Assembly: GCA_019454985.1 (NCBI GenBank)
Contig: JACFNF010000001.1
Coordinates: 153,185 to 187,761 of the forward strand
Source of the DNA: Bacteroidales bacterium
GTDB lineage: Bacteria; Bacteroidota; Bacteroidia; Bacteroidales; F082
DNA: 34,577 nucleotides
Reading direction: 5' to 3'
Numbering within the stretch: the stretch's first letter is position 1; each line of letters opens with the position of its first letter. The position numbers were made by a program, and so were the translations under genes. The notes under the pieces were generated by a model, which worked only from the letters and a program-made list of their open reading frames with translations, was not told the origin of the DNA and searched no databases. Positions 25,916 through 33,682 of the stretch are shown in pieces.

Positions 25916-27904
25916 TTAATTTTCGGGGTTACGTGGCAATGTGATTACAAATGAGGTTCCAAGGGGGCCGTCTTTGGGCTCTGCATTGGAATGAACGGTT
26001 ATTTTTCCTTTGTGCATTTTAACAATGCCATAACAAAGCGGGAGACCTAAGCCAGTGCCTTTGCCCACTTCTTTGGTAGTGAAGAAAGGCGTGAAGAGTT
26101 TTTCGATATTTTCCTTGGCAATACCTGTTCCGGTATCGCTTACCGACACTATCACTTCGTTGGGTTTGTCGCGCAGTTTCAGGCTCAGCACACCACCATT
26201 GGGCATGGCCTCAATAGCGTTTTTTTCGAGATTGTTGAACACCTGCATCATCTGGTCGGCATCCATAAAAAGATAGGGGTCTTTCAAATCTACATCAAGT
26301 CTGATTTCGACCGACTGTGGAACAACCACCGACTGAAGGCTTCGCGTGATGAACTTTTCAAGATGCGTCTCGGCGAGCCGTACCTGATTTTTACGAGCAA
26401 AATTCAACAGTCCGCCTACGATTTTTCTGCATCTTTCGGTCTGTTCAACAATCAGTTGTAAGTCGCCTTTCAAGTTTTCGTCCGTGGTTTCGTCTAAGAT
26501 GAGGTTGCTGTACATGGTAATGACGCCCAGCGGATTATTGAGTTCGTGTGCAATTCCGGCCGAAAGCTGCCCCATGTGCGCTAATTTTTCCGACTGCTTG
26601 AGCGCTTCGCGGGCTTTGTTGAGTTCGCGGTTCGAGATGTTCAGTTTTTCGACGGACTGATGCAGTTTCTCGATGGAATAAGGCAGGCACATTTCATTTT
26701 CGGCCAATCCCTGAACAATGGCGATGGCATGTTCAATACAACTGTCGTAGCCGCAAGCGCCACAGTTGAGATAGTCCGACGGGTCATTTTTCCCCATTTG
26801 GAACAGCACTTCGGCCACTTTGTCATTCGAAGGGCTGACGAGCCGGCGGTCGCGGGCAACAAAACTATTGCACAGGTCAATCTCTTTTGCGCATTCCATC
26901 TCGTTTTCCCATTCTTCAACGTTAAGCTTTTTCATTTTTTCTTCGGCATAGGCCGAAACCAATGCACGCCGATGATATTTGTTGCCGTTTTTCGACATGC
27001 CAGGCCCCATGATACAGCCTTCGCAACAGAGCAGTTCCAAATGGTTTACCTTCAAAGTGCCCTTGGAATATTCGTTGAGGGCGTCCATAAAATTGCGCCG
27101 GCCTTCGGCCACAACCACATCAACCCTTGTCAGATCATCGGCTATCTCCATATTTTGGAGCATGCCGTGGCTCACCGGAAATATTGCTCCCCGGGCAGCA
27201 TGGGGCGGGTCGAATTCGGAAGGCTCAACATCTTCGGGATTGATACCGGCCTTGGCAAACATTTCGCGTAACTCGCAAAAAGTGAGGGCGTAATGAATGT
27301 CGTCAGATTCGGCCTTTTTGGCAATACAAGGCCCGATGAAAACCACTTCGAGTTCCGAGCCATAACGATGCTTCAAATAGCGTGAAGCAGCCACCATAGG
27401 CGAAACATAAGGGGCCAGATGATCTATCAGATCGGGCTGAAAATGTTCGACATAATACACGATTGCCGGACAATCGGACGAGATAACACCTTTTTGTGTT
27501 CCGTCGTCATATTTCTGACGGTAGCTCCGGGCTACCATATCGGCGCCAAAAGCCACCTCGGTAACATAGGTGAAACCCAAAGCCCTGACCATCCCCACCA
27601 ATCGGCGATAATCGCCAACCGAATGAAACTCAGCGGCAAAGCTCGGCGCCAAACAGGCTGCCACAGGTTTGCCGGATTTCAGCAAACCCGTCACCTCATC
27701 GGTGAGTTTCAGATAAACTTTAGCTTCCTGACTACAAACCCGAACACAATTGCCACATCCGATACATCTTTCACTGATGACTTCGGCCTGGCCATTGATG
27801 ATCTTAATGGCCTTCACCGGACACTCGCGTACACAGGTATAGCACACCCTGCAACGGTCTTTCACGGTGAAAACCAACTGTTTGTATTTACTGTTATGGG
27901 CCAT
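25916..27904 (-). CDS. [FeFe]-hydrogenase-like sensor histidine kinase
   Basis: A soluble 662-residue fusion. In order it has two [4Fe-4S] ferredoxin motifs (C18, C21, C24, C28 and C47, C50, C53, C57), a [FeFe]-hydrogenase large-subunit domain (about 80-305), an RnfB-type Fe-S motif (C381, C384, C389, C406), a short helical linker, HisKA with H453 in GIAHELNNPLG, and HATPase (QVFNNLEKNAIEAM, VSDTGTGI, GKGTGLGLPL). All four H-cluster cysteines are conserved: C145 (SSDCPA), C193 (GPCIAKK), C293 and C297 (CCEGC). The proton-relay Cys of catalytic enzymes is Asp144, and the MPC Met is Gly191. Known sensory hydrogenases have similar changes, so an H2- or redox-sensing kinase is inferred. It begins 57 bp after hydA, with a hairpin in between. 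Confidence 0.88.
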   Translation of the reverse strand: MAHNSKYKQLVFTVKDRCRVCYTCVRECPVKAIKIINGQAEVISERCIGCGNCVRVCSQEAKVYLKLTDEVTGLLKSGKPVAACLAPSFAAEFHSVGDYRRLVGMVRALGFTYVTEVAFGADMVARSYRQKYDDGTQKGVISSDCPAIVYYVEHFQPDLIDHLAPYVSPMVAASRYLKHRYGSELEVVFIGPCIAKKAESDDIHYALTFCELREMFAKAGINPEDVEPSEFDPPHAARGAIFPVSHGMLQNMEIADDLTRVDVVVAEGRRNFMDALNEYSKGTLKVNHLELLCCEGCIMGPGMSKNGNKYHRRALVSAYAEEKMKKLNVEEWENEMECAKEIDLCNSFVARDRRLVSPSNDKVAEVLFQMGKNDPSDYLNCGACGYDSCIEHAIAIVQGLAENEMCLPYSIEKLHQSVEKLNISNRELNKAREALKQSEKLAHMGQLSAGIAHELNNPLGVITMYSNLILDETTDENLKGDLQLIVEQTERCRKIVGGLLNFARKNQVRLAETHLEKFITRSLQSVVVPQSVEIRLDVDLKDPYLFMDADQMMQVFNNLEKNAIEAMPNGGVLSLKLRDKPNEVIVSVSDTGTGIAKENIEKLFTPFFTTKEVGKGTGLGLPLCYGIVKMHKGKITVHSNAEPKDGPLGTSFVITLPRNPEN

Positions 27905-27920
27905 CGTTCATCGAAATCAG

Positions 27921-27951
27921 GGGCAGGAAGGCCTCATCTTCCCTCCTGCCC
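27921..27951 (-). terminator. Intercistronic hairpin between hydA and the sensor kinase
   Basis: Arms GGGCAGGA (27921-27928) and TCCTGCCC (27944-27951) pair perfectly over 8 bp with a 15-base loop. The hairpin lies within the 57-bp gap behind hydA. On the minus strand no T-run follows, so it may be an attenuator or an mRNA-processing element that lowers sensor expression relative to hydCBA rather than a full terminator. Confidence 0.45.
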
Positions 27952-27961
27952 TTTCGTATAA

Positions 27962-29683
27962 CTAATATACTTCTCGTTTCTGATAATGAGTATGCAGTAA
28001 ATCGTGGCTCCTGTGGCCTAAAGGCTTGCCTAAGAATTTATCATACAACTCAATGATGTAGGGGTTCTTGTGCGACACTTTGATGGCATCTTTTTCGTCA
28101 ATGTCGTAAAGGGTTGCCATACGTGCTTTGACAGCTTCTTCGGTAGTTCCGATGGGTTGGCCGCCTCCGTTGATACAGCCACCGGGGCAAGCCATTATTT
28201 CGATGAAATGCAGGTCTTTTCTTCCGTTGCGGATTTCCTGGAGAAGGTCTTCAGCATTTTTCAGGCCACTCACTACGGCAACACCCACTTCGAGATCGCC
28301 AATCTGAACGGTGGCTTCCTTGCGTCCTTCGAGCCCGCGAACAGCTTTCACCTGAAACTTCACCATTTCCTTACCAGTGATGAAATAGTGTGCCGAACGA
28401 ATGGCAGCTTCCATTACACCGCCCGACGAGCCAAAGATCTTACCGGCAGATGAGCGTGTTCCCAGCGGCGAGTCGGCCAGTTCAGGTTCTAACTTATGAA
28501 CGTCAATGCCATGAAGTCTGATCAGTCGTGCCAGTTCGCGTGTGGTAAGCACGGCGTCAACATCCGAGATACCGTTTTGGGTCATCTCTTCACGTTGTTG
28601 TTCAAATTTCTTGGCGGTGCAGGGCATGATGGATACAGAATAGATATTTTCTTTCGGAATTCCTTCTATCTCAGCGAAGTAGCTCTTGATGATGGCTCCC
28701 ATCATTTGCTGCGGCGATTTGCAGGTGGACAGGTTGGGCAACAGGTCGTGGCTAAACTCTTCGGCATATTTAATCCATCCGGGGCAGCAACTGGTAATCA
28801 TGGGCAGCACCCCGCCATTCGTGACGCGATGGATGAGTTCGGTGGCCTCCTCCATAATGGTTAAGTCGGCCGAAAATGAGGTGTCGAATACATAGTCGAA
28901 GCCGATTCTGCGAAGGGCGGCATTCATCAGACCAACGATATTTTGTCCGGGTTTGAAGCCCAATTCTTCAGCCAAAGAAACCGAGATGGCCGGTGCATGT
29001 TGCACAATGACCACTTTGGAAGGGTCGTTCAGGTTTTTCTTGATTTCGGCAATATGTGGCTGTTCTTTCAGTGCGCCGGTTGGACAAACCATAATACATT
29101 GTCCGCAATTCACGCAGGTGGACAAGTTGAGTCCATGGTTAAACATGGTATCAATGAATGTTTTATTGCCTCGGCCAACAAATCCGATAGACGACACATT
29201 CTGGACTTCTTCGCAAACTCTGACGCAGCGTCCGCAAAGGATACATTTGGCCGGGTCGCGCACCAAGCTCGGGCTCGAAACATCGAGTTTATACTTATTC
29301 TTGTTTCCGCTGATACGCCTTTCGCGAACATGAAGGTCTTCCGACAGTTTCTGCAGTTCGCAGCTTCCGTTGCGTTCGCAGTAGAGACAGTCGTCGGGGT
29401 GGTTGGACAGCAGCAGCTCGACAATGGTTTTGCGCGATTCAATCACCCTTGAGGAGTGGGTTTTTATTTTCATGCCATTGACTACCGGTTCTGAGCAAGC
29501 CGTAACTAAGTTGCGACGGCCTTCAACCTCCACCACACACATGCGGCAGGCGCCGGTGGGGAAAAACCCTTTCATGTGACACAAAGTAGGCACGCTGATA
29601 CCGTGACGGTTCAGCGCATCGAGAATGGTATCGCCGGGTTCGGCGTATATTTTATTGTTGTTGACTTCGATTGTGAGTTTCAT
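27962..29683 (-). CDS. hydA: [FeFe]-hydrogenase catalytic subunit HydA
   Basis: This subunit carries the H-cluster that makes or oxidises H2. It has 573 residues. Ligands in order are an N-terminal [2Fe-2S] domain (C35, C46, C49, C63), a His-Cys [4Fe-4S] site (H95, C99, C102, C108), two ferredoxin clusters (C147/C150/C153/C157 and C190/C193/C196/C200), then the H-cluster domain. All three signatures are intact: TSCCPGW with C299 and C300, MPCTAKKFE with M353, C355, K358 and E361, and MACPGGC with M497, C499 and C503. These residue numbers are identical to the clostridial CpI enzyme. It lacks the extra C-terminal [2Fe-2S] domain of Thermotoga HydA. With HydB and HydC it should form an NAD-linked trimer; electron bifurcation cannot be decided from sequence. 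Confidence 0.95.
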   Translation of the reverse strand: MKLTIEVNNNKIYAEPGDTILDALNRHGISVPTLCHMKGFFPTGACRMCVVEVEGRRNLVTACSEPVVNGMKIKTHSSRVIESRKTIVELLLSNHPDDCLYCERNGSCELQKLSEDLHVRERRISGNKNKYKLDVSSPSLVRDPAKCILCGRCVRVCEEVQNVSSIGFVGRGNKTFIDTMFNHGLNLSTCVNCGQCIMVCPTGALKEQPHIAEIKKNLNDPSKVVIVQHAPAISVSLAEELGFKPGQNIVGLMNAALRRIGFDYVFDTSFSADLTIMEEATELIHRVTNGGVLPMITSCCPGWIKYAEEFSHDLLPNLSTCKSPQQMMGAIIKSYFAEIEGIPKENIYSVSIMPCTAKKFEQQREEMTQNGISDVDAVLTTRELARLIRLHGIDVHKLEPELADSPLGTRSSAGKIFGSSGGVMEAAIRSAHYFITGKEMVKFQVKAVRGLEGRKEATVQIGDLEVGVAVVSGLKNAEDLLQEIRNGRKDLHFIEIMACPGGCINGGGQPIGTTEEAVKARMATLYDIDEKDAIKVSHKNPYIIELYDKFLGKPLGHRSHDLLHTHYQKREVY

Positions 29684-29710
29684 AAAACGCTGTATTTTGT
29701 GTTATTCTGG

Positions 29711-31651
29711 TTAGCTGACTAAGACTGCATCGAAATTGCACACCTCGAAGCAAGCGCCACAGCTGATACATTTATCGGCGATGATGAAATGAGGCTGTTT
29801 ACGTCCGCCAATGATGGCGTTGGTGGGACATTTCTTGGCACAAAGCGTACAGCCGGTGCATTTATCGGCATCAATGGAATATTCGCGCAGGTTTTTACAT
29901 ACTCCGGCCCGGCATTTACGGTCGAACACATGCTCTTCATATTCTTCTCTGAACCAGCGCAATGTGCTCAGTACAGGATTTGGAGCCGTTTGACCTAAGC
30001 CACAGAGCGAAGTGTCCTTGATGACATTACCCAGTTTTTCGAGCTGTGTCACTCCTTTAAAACGAGCCAGCGGTTCGTGGTTCTCGCTGTTTTTCGGTTT
30101 ATTGGTGATGCTTTCGAGGATTTCGAGCATTCGTCGGGTTCCTTCACGGCAGGGGATACATTTACCGCAGCTTTCGCGCTGGATAAAGTCCATAAAAAAT
30201 TTGGCCACATCCACCATGCAGGTATCTTCGTCCATGACCACCATCCCGCCCGAGCCCATCATTGCTCCAACGTTGATGAGGCTTTCGTAATCAATTTCGA
30301 TGTCTAAATTGGCTTCGGTGACGCATCCGCCCGAAGGTCCGCCCATCTGCACAGCTTTGAACTTTTTGCCGTTGGCAATACCTCCGGCCATTTTGTAGAT
30401 CACATCGCGCACAGTGGTTCCCATTGGAATCTCGACTAAGCCTGTGGTGTTGATTTTGCCTGAAAGGGCAAACACCTTAGTTCCTTTACTGGTGGCAGTA
30501 CCCACCGAGCTGAACCATTCAGGGCCGTTATTGATGATAGCCGGGATGTTGGCCAAAGTTTCCACGTTGTTGATGATGGTGGGTTTGCCAAAGAGTCCGC
30601 TCACGGCGGGGAATGGCGGGCGGGGGCGCGGCATGCCGCGTTCGCCTTCGATGCTGTGGATGAGGGCTGTTTCTTCGCCACACACAAAAGCACCGGCTCC
30701 TTTTTTAATCACAAACTCAAGATCAACACCGGAATCGAAGATGTTTTTCCCGATAAGTCCATAGGATTTAGCCTGGTCAATGGCTTTGATCAGACGTTCG
30801 ATGGCCAGCGGATATTCGGCGCGGATATAGATATAGGCCTTGGTTGCGCCGATGGCGTAGGCAGCAATGGCCATGCCTTCGAGCAGTTTGTGCGGGTTTC
30901 CTTCGATCACGGCGCGATCCATGAAAGCTCCCGGGTCGCCTTCGTCGGCATTGCAGATCAGATATTTCTGGTCGGACTCGGTAGCTAAGGCAAACTTCCA
31001 TTTTTTGCCTGTTGGGAAACCACCGCCGCCACGGCCGCGCAGGCCGCTTTTTTCAATCTGGTCGCACACCTCGGCTGGCGAGAAGATTTTCAACGAGTTC
31101 AGATAGGCTTTATAGCCATCGCGGGCAATATATTCTTCAATGCTTTCAGGATTGGTGATGCCACAATCCTGTAAAACAATGCGCCGCTGAGGTTTGAAAA
31201 AACGATGCTCGTCAAGATAATTGACATTGTCCCAACCTTTCTGATCATCCTGTTCACGTAACTGACCCAGCACGGGCTGTCCGGGGAGCTTTTCGTCGAA
31301 AATACTGTCGAGAATTGCTTCCACTTTATCGCCGGTTACTTTTTCGAACGAAATTCTTTTTCGTCCGGGAATTTTCACGTCGAGGATTGGTTCTGACGAG
31401 CAGAGGCCAATACATCCAACGGGGATCACCTGGGCATCTATCTTACGGGCAGCCAAAAATTCTTTTACGACTTTGATGGTTTCGCCGGCTCCTGCGCCTA
31501 AACCACAAGTACCCGCTCCTACGAAAATCACCGGCTGACTATTGTGATCGTTGCGTACCACTTTCAATTGTTTCACGGTATCGGCTGTAAGTTGAGCTTT
31601 TTCGCTCACTTTGAGCACCTCATTGATAAAAAATGATTTGTCTGCCATCAT
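29711..31651 (-). CDS. hydB: NAD-linked hydrogenase subunit HydB (NuoF-like)
   Basis: The flavin and NAD(H)-binding subunit, 646 residues. Domains are a thioredoxin-like [2Fe-2S] domain (about 40-90), a NuoF core with the FMN/NADH glycine motif GLRGRGGGGFPTG (203-214), an SLBB segment, the NuoF [4Fe-4S] site (ESCGKCIPCREGTRRML, with the later Cys in TSLCGLGQ), and a C-terminal pair of [4Fe-4S] motifs (DKCTGCTLCAKKCP and DKCISCGACFEVC). The N-terminal cluster keeps only three of the usual four cysteines (C49, C80, C84); the position expected for the first is Val44. The ATG at 31651 overlaps the hydC stop by 4 bp, and hydA follows after 27 bp. It passes electrons between NADH and HydA. Confidence 0.94.
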   Translation of the reverse strand: MMADKSFFINEVLKVSEKAQLTADTVKQLKVVRNDHNSQPVIFVGAGTCGLGAGAGETIKVVKEFLAARKIDAQVIPVGCIGLCSSEPILDVKIPGRKRISFEKVTGDKVEAILDSIFDEKLPGQPVLGQLREQDDQKGWDNVNYLDEHRFFKPQRRIVLQDCGITNPESIEEYIARDGYKAYLNSLKIFSPAEVCDQIEKSGLRGRGGGGFPTGKKWKFALATESDQKYLICNADEGDPGAFMDRAVIEGNPHKLLEGMAIAAYAIGATKAYIYIRAEYPLAIERLIKAIDQAKSYGLIGKNIFDSGVDLEFVIKKGAGAFVCGEETALIHSIEGERGMPRPRPPFPAVSGLFGKPTIINNVETLANIPAIINNGPEWFSSVGTATSKGTKVFALSGKINTTGLVEIPMGTTVRDVIYKMAGGIANGKKFKAVQMGGPSGGCVTEANLDIEIDYESLINVGAMMGSGGMVVMDEDTCMVDVAKFFMDFIQRESCGKCIPCREGTRRMLEILESITNKPKNSENHEPLARFKGVTQLEKLGNVIKDTSLCGLGQTAPNPVLSTLRWFREEYEEHVFDRKCRAGVCKNLREYSIDADKCTGCTLCAKKCPTNAIIGGRKQPHFIIADKCISCGACFEVCNFDAVLVS

Positions 31652-32118
31652 GATAATTCCTCCTTGTTACGATATTCCTGCAGGATGTTTTGAATGGATT
31701 CGGCGGTTAGTTTTGCGTGAAACTCGCCGTTGATGCTGATGACGGGAGCCAGTCCGCAGGCGCCGATACAGGCTACCACTTCGAGGCTGAACATTTTGTC
31801 GCGTGTGGTTTGCCCGGCTTTCACCTTGAGTTGTTTCTCAATTTCTTCGAGTACGGTTGCCGAACCAAGCACGTGGCAAGCCGTACCGCGGCAAACCTGA
31901 ATATGATATTTTCCTGGCTGGGTAAATCTGAACTGATTATAAAAGGTGGCCACTCCAAAGATTTTGCTGGCCGGCATATGCAAGTGTTTTCCAACCTCGA
32001 TCACTGCCTCTTCGGAAAGGAAGCCCAGTTTGTCCTGAATCTGTTGCAGGATGGGTATCAGGCTGTCGTTGGCCGCAGCAGGATAACCGTTTAAAATTTC
32101 GTGAACTTGTTCTTTCAT
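31648..32118 (-). CDS. hydC: NAD-linked hydrogenase subunit HydC (NuoE-like)
   Basis: A thioredoxin-like [2Fe-2S] subunit of 156 residues, homologous to NuoE of complex I. The helical N-terminus (LIPILQQIQDKLGFLSEEAV) and the VATFYNQF motif are typical. The cluster cysteines are complete: C76 and C81 in CRGTACHV, C117 and C121 in CIGACGLAP. It partners HydB in the peripheral NADH-oxidising module. It is the second gene of the operon, 72 bp after the receiver-only regulator, with no promoter consensus in that gap but a 6-bp hairpin at 32143-32157. Confidence 0.94.
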   Translation of the reverse strand: MKEQVHEILNGYPAAANDSLIPILQQIQDKLGFLSEEAVIEVGKHLHMPASKIFGVATFYNQFRFTQPGKYHIQVCRGTACHVLGSATVLEEIEKQLKVKAGQTTRDKMFSLEVVACIGACGLAPVISINGEFHAKLTAESIQNILQEYRNKEELS

Positions 32119-32142
32119 ACTATCTTTTGTTAAAATATCCGT

Positions 32143-32157
32143 TGCAGCCGCGCTGCA
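32143..32157 (-). other. Small hairpin between receiver gene and hydC
   Basis: TGCAGC (32143-32148) and GCTGCA (32152-32157) form a 6-bp stem with a 3-base loop in the 72-bp spacer upstream of hydC. It may influence mRNA stability or hydC translation; too small to be a convincing terminator. Confidence 0.25.
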
Positions 32158-32190
32158 TTGGCTTTCTTCTATAATTGATGTCTCGTTGAA

Positions 32191-32706
32191 TTATGCTTTT
32201 GCTTCGGCTTTCTTGGTTAAGATGCGATGTACTTCGGGCAACAGTCGGTCGCGGTCAACCGGTTTGCGTACAAAGCCGTCAACCGGAACCCATACCGAAC
32301 GTCCATCTTCGGCACGGTAGTCAATGCCTGAGTTGCCGGTGACGATGTCGCGAATCAGGATGACCTGAAGTTCTTTGTAGTTGGGATCATTCCGAAATTC
32401 CCGAGCCATGGCCTGCACGCTGGGTTTGGTGGTCATCAGCACTTCGATCGAGGTCTCCATCAGGGTAGGAATATCGCGTAATGCAGGGTTGTCGGCAAAT
32501 TCCTTGGCCATTTCAAAGCCTTCATATTGGGTGGTCATCATCACATCGAGGATGGCCAGATCAGGCTTATAGCTGAGTGCCAGTTGAATACCTTCTTTTT
32601 TGTTGAAGGCCGAAATCACTTCATAACCTTCGTTGCGTAACATTTGCTCTAAAAGGGTGATCACGTCCATGTCGTCGTCAACCACCAGAATCGTTGCCTT
32701 TTTCAT
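32191..32706 (-). CDS. Single-domain response regulator with extended receiver
   Basis: A protein of 171 residues from the ATG at 32706. An in-frame start at 32751 would add 15 low-complexity residues and reach close to the promoter, so it is not used. The receiver shows the acidic pocket VVDDDMD (D10-D12), phosphoacceptor D54 in LAILDVMM, and the Lys-Pro loop DGFVRKPVDR. No DNA-binding domain is present. It is about 50 residues longer than CheY because residues 66-87 and 100-121 look like two copies of one segment (MAKEFADNP and MAREFRNDP). It is the promoter-proximal gene of the hydrogenase operon, so it is probably part of the signalling circuit that controls or accompanies it. Confidence 0.86.
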   Translation of the reverse strand: MKKATILVVDDDMDVITLLEQMLRNEGYEVISAFNKKEGIQLALSYKPDLAILDVMMTTQYEGFEMAKEFADNPALRDIPTLMETSIEVLMTTKPSVQAMAREFRNDPNYKELQVILIRDIVTGNSGIDYRAEDGRSVWVPVDGFVRKPVDRDRLLPEVHRILTKKAEAKA

Positions 32707-32755
32707 ATTTTTAAGGTTTTTAAATTTCTTTGTTATTTCATTAACAATCACTCAA

Positions 32756-32785
32756 CAAAAATACTGACGAATAACAAGCCCCAAA
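32756..32785 (-). promoter_or_regulatory. Promoter of the hydrogenase operon
   Basis: On the minus strand TTTG (32782-32785) and TATTTTTG (32756-32763) are separated by 18 bases, close to the Bacteroidota consensus TTTG-N19-TAnnTTTG. Transcription would start near 32750, about 45 bases before the receiver gene. An interrupted inverted repeat (32773-32797, core CCCC/GGGG with outer AACAA/TTGTT) covers the -33 box and is a possible operator. The remaining gap up to 32960 shows a small 6-bp hairpin (32909-32924) but no gene. Confidence 0.6.
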
Positions 32786-32960
32786 AGGGGTTTTGTTACT
32801 GATTTCACAACGGCAAAAAAGGTAAAAACAGGAAGTAAAAACCAGTACTTTTACGCAAATCCAAGATGATGCAGTTGAGTCGAGAGAGGATCAACAAACG
32901 TTTTTTCGTATGCTCTCAAGCATAGATGTGACTTTTGGAAATGGTTTTTGAAAGGCTAAG

Positions 32961-33605
32961 TTATATGTGAATCAATCCGTTTCGGATTGCAAAGGCCAAA
33001 AGGCTCACCGTATTTTTGGTGTTGGTTTTTGTCATCAGGTTCGATTTATGGCCGACAATGGTGCGTTCGCTCACAAAAAGGCGGTCGCCAATTTCCTTAT
33101 TGCTCAGGCCTTCGGCCAGCAGTTGAAGCACTTCGAGTTCGCGGCGGGTGATGACAAGGTCGTTTTCGGTTTTTTCCTCTTTCACGATGCTTTTGGTAAA
33201 ATAGTCCCAAAGCTCTTCGCTGTAATAGGTTTTTCCGTTATAAACAGCTTGGATGGCTCTGTCGAGTACATCTTTGCGGATGTTTTTGATGAGGAATCCT
33301 TTGGCTCCGGCTTCAATCATGTGCTGAATGTAGGCGTCTTCGGTAAACATTGTCAGGGCAATTACTTTGAGTCCGGGTTTTTTCTCAAGGGCTTGGCGTG
33401 TGGCTTCAATCCCGTTCATCACCGGCATCTCAATGTCCATCAGCACGATGTCGGTTTCTTCTTCATCGAGCAGTTGCAAAAATTCGGCTCCATTGGCTGC
33501 TTCGGCCACTACACGCGCATAGCCGAGCTTGTTGATGACCATTTTCAGGCCACTGCGAAAAATTTCGTGGTCGTCAACCACGATCACACGAATCAATGAA
33601 TCCAT
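32961..33605 (-). CDS. NarL/FixJ-family response regulator (REC-LuxR HTH)
   Basis: A 214-residue transcription regulator. The receiver domain has the acidic pocket D11-D12, phosphoacceptor D57 in IVLMDIEMPVMNG, switch Thr in VIALTMF, and Lys in GFLIKN. The C-terminal LuxR-type helix-turn-helix (ITRRELEVLQLLAEGLSNKEIGDRLFVSERTIVGHKSNL) covers about residues 149-214. The ATG at 33605 is chosen over a TTG two codons upstream. It has a promoter of its own and lies just upstream of the hydrogenase operon. It is the only regulator in the locus with a DNA-binding domain, which makes it the best candidate for the output of the adjacent phosphorelay. No cognate kinase is encoded next to it otherwise. 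Confidence 0.93.
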   Translation of the reverse strand: MDSLIRVIVVDDHEIFRSGLKMVINKLGYARVVAEAANGAEFLQLLDEEETDIVLMDIEMPVMNGIEATRQALEKKPGLKVIALTMFTEDAYIQHMIEAGAKGFLIKNIRKDVLDRAIQAVYNGKTYYSEELWDYFTKSIVKEEKTENDLVITRRELEVLQLLAEGLSNKEIGDRLFVSERTIVGHKSNLMTKTNTKNTVSLLAFAIRNGLIHI

Positions 33606-33629
33606 GTTCAACCGTTCAATTTATATATG

Positions 33630-33637
33630 CAAAGGTA
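33630..33637 (-). promoter_or_regulatory. -7 promoter box of the LuxR-type regulator
   Basis: The minus strand reads TACCTTTG, a full match to TAnnTTTG, 24 bases before the start codon at 33605. No strong TTTG -33 box is seen. Confidence 0.45.
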
Positions 33638-33682
33638 GTTTTTTCATCGGAAATTTTTATATGATGATTGGCGGCGAGCCTT

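Noticed and set aside
26660..27271. Plus-strand open frame of about 200 residues opposite the hydrogenase-like kinase
   Set aside because: Antisense shadow of a gene with clear Fe-S and kinase motifs; no recognisable domain.
25916..27904. Second catalytic [FeFe]-hydrogenase
   Set aside because: The proton-relay Cys and the MPC Met are replaced, and a complete histidine kinase is fused behind it, so a sensory role fits better.
27962..32118. Calling HydABC electron-bifurcating with certainty
   Set aside because: HydA lacks the extra C-terminal [2Fe-2S] domain of the Thermotoga enzyme and HydB lacks one N-terminal Cys. Bifurcating and purely NADH-dependent trimers share this architecture, so sequence reading alone does not decide.
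32967..33599. Long plus-strand open frame of about 210 residues opposite the LuxR-type regulator
   Set aside because: It lies wholly antisense to a well-supported regulator with all REC and HTH motifs, and its translation shows no family pattern.
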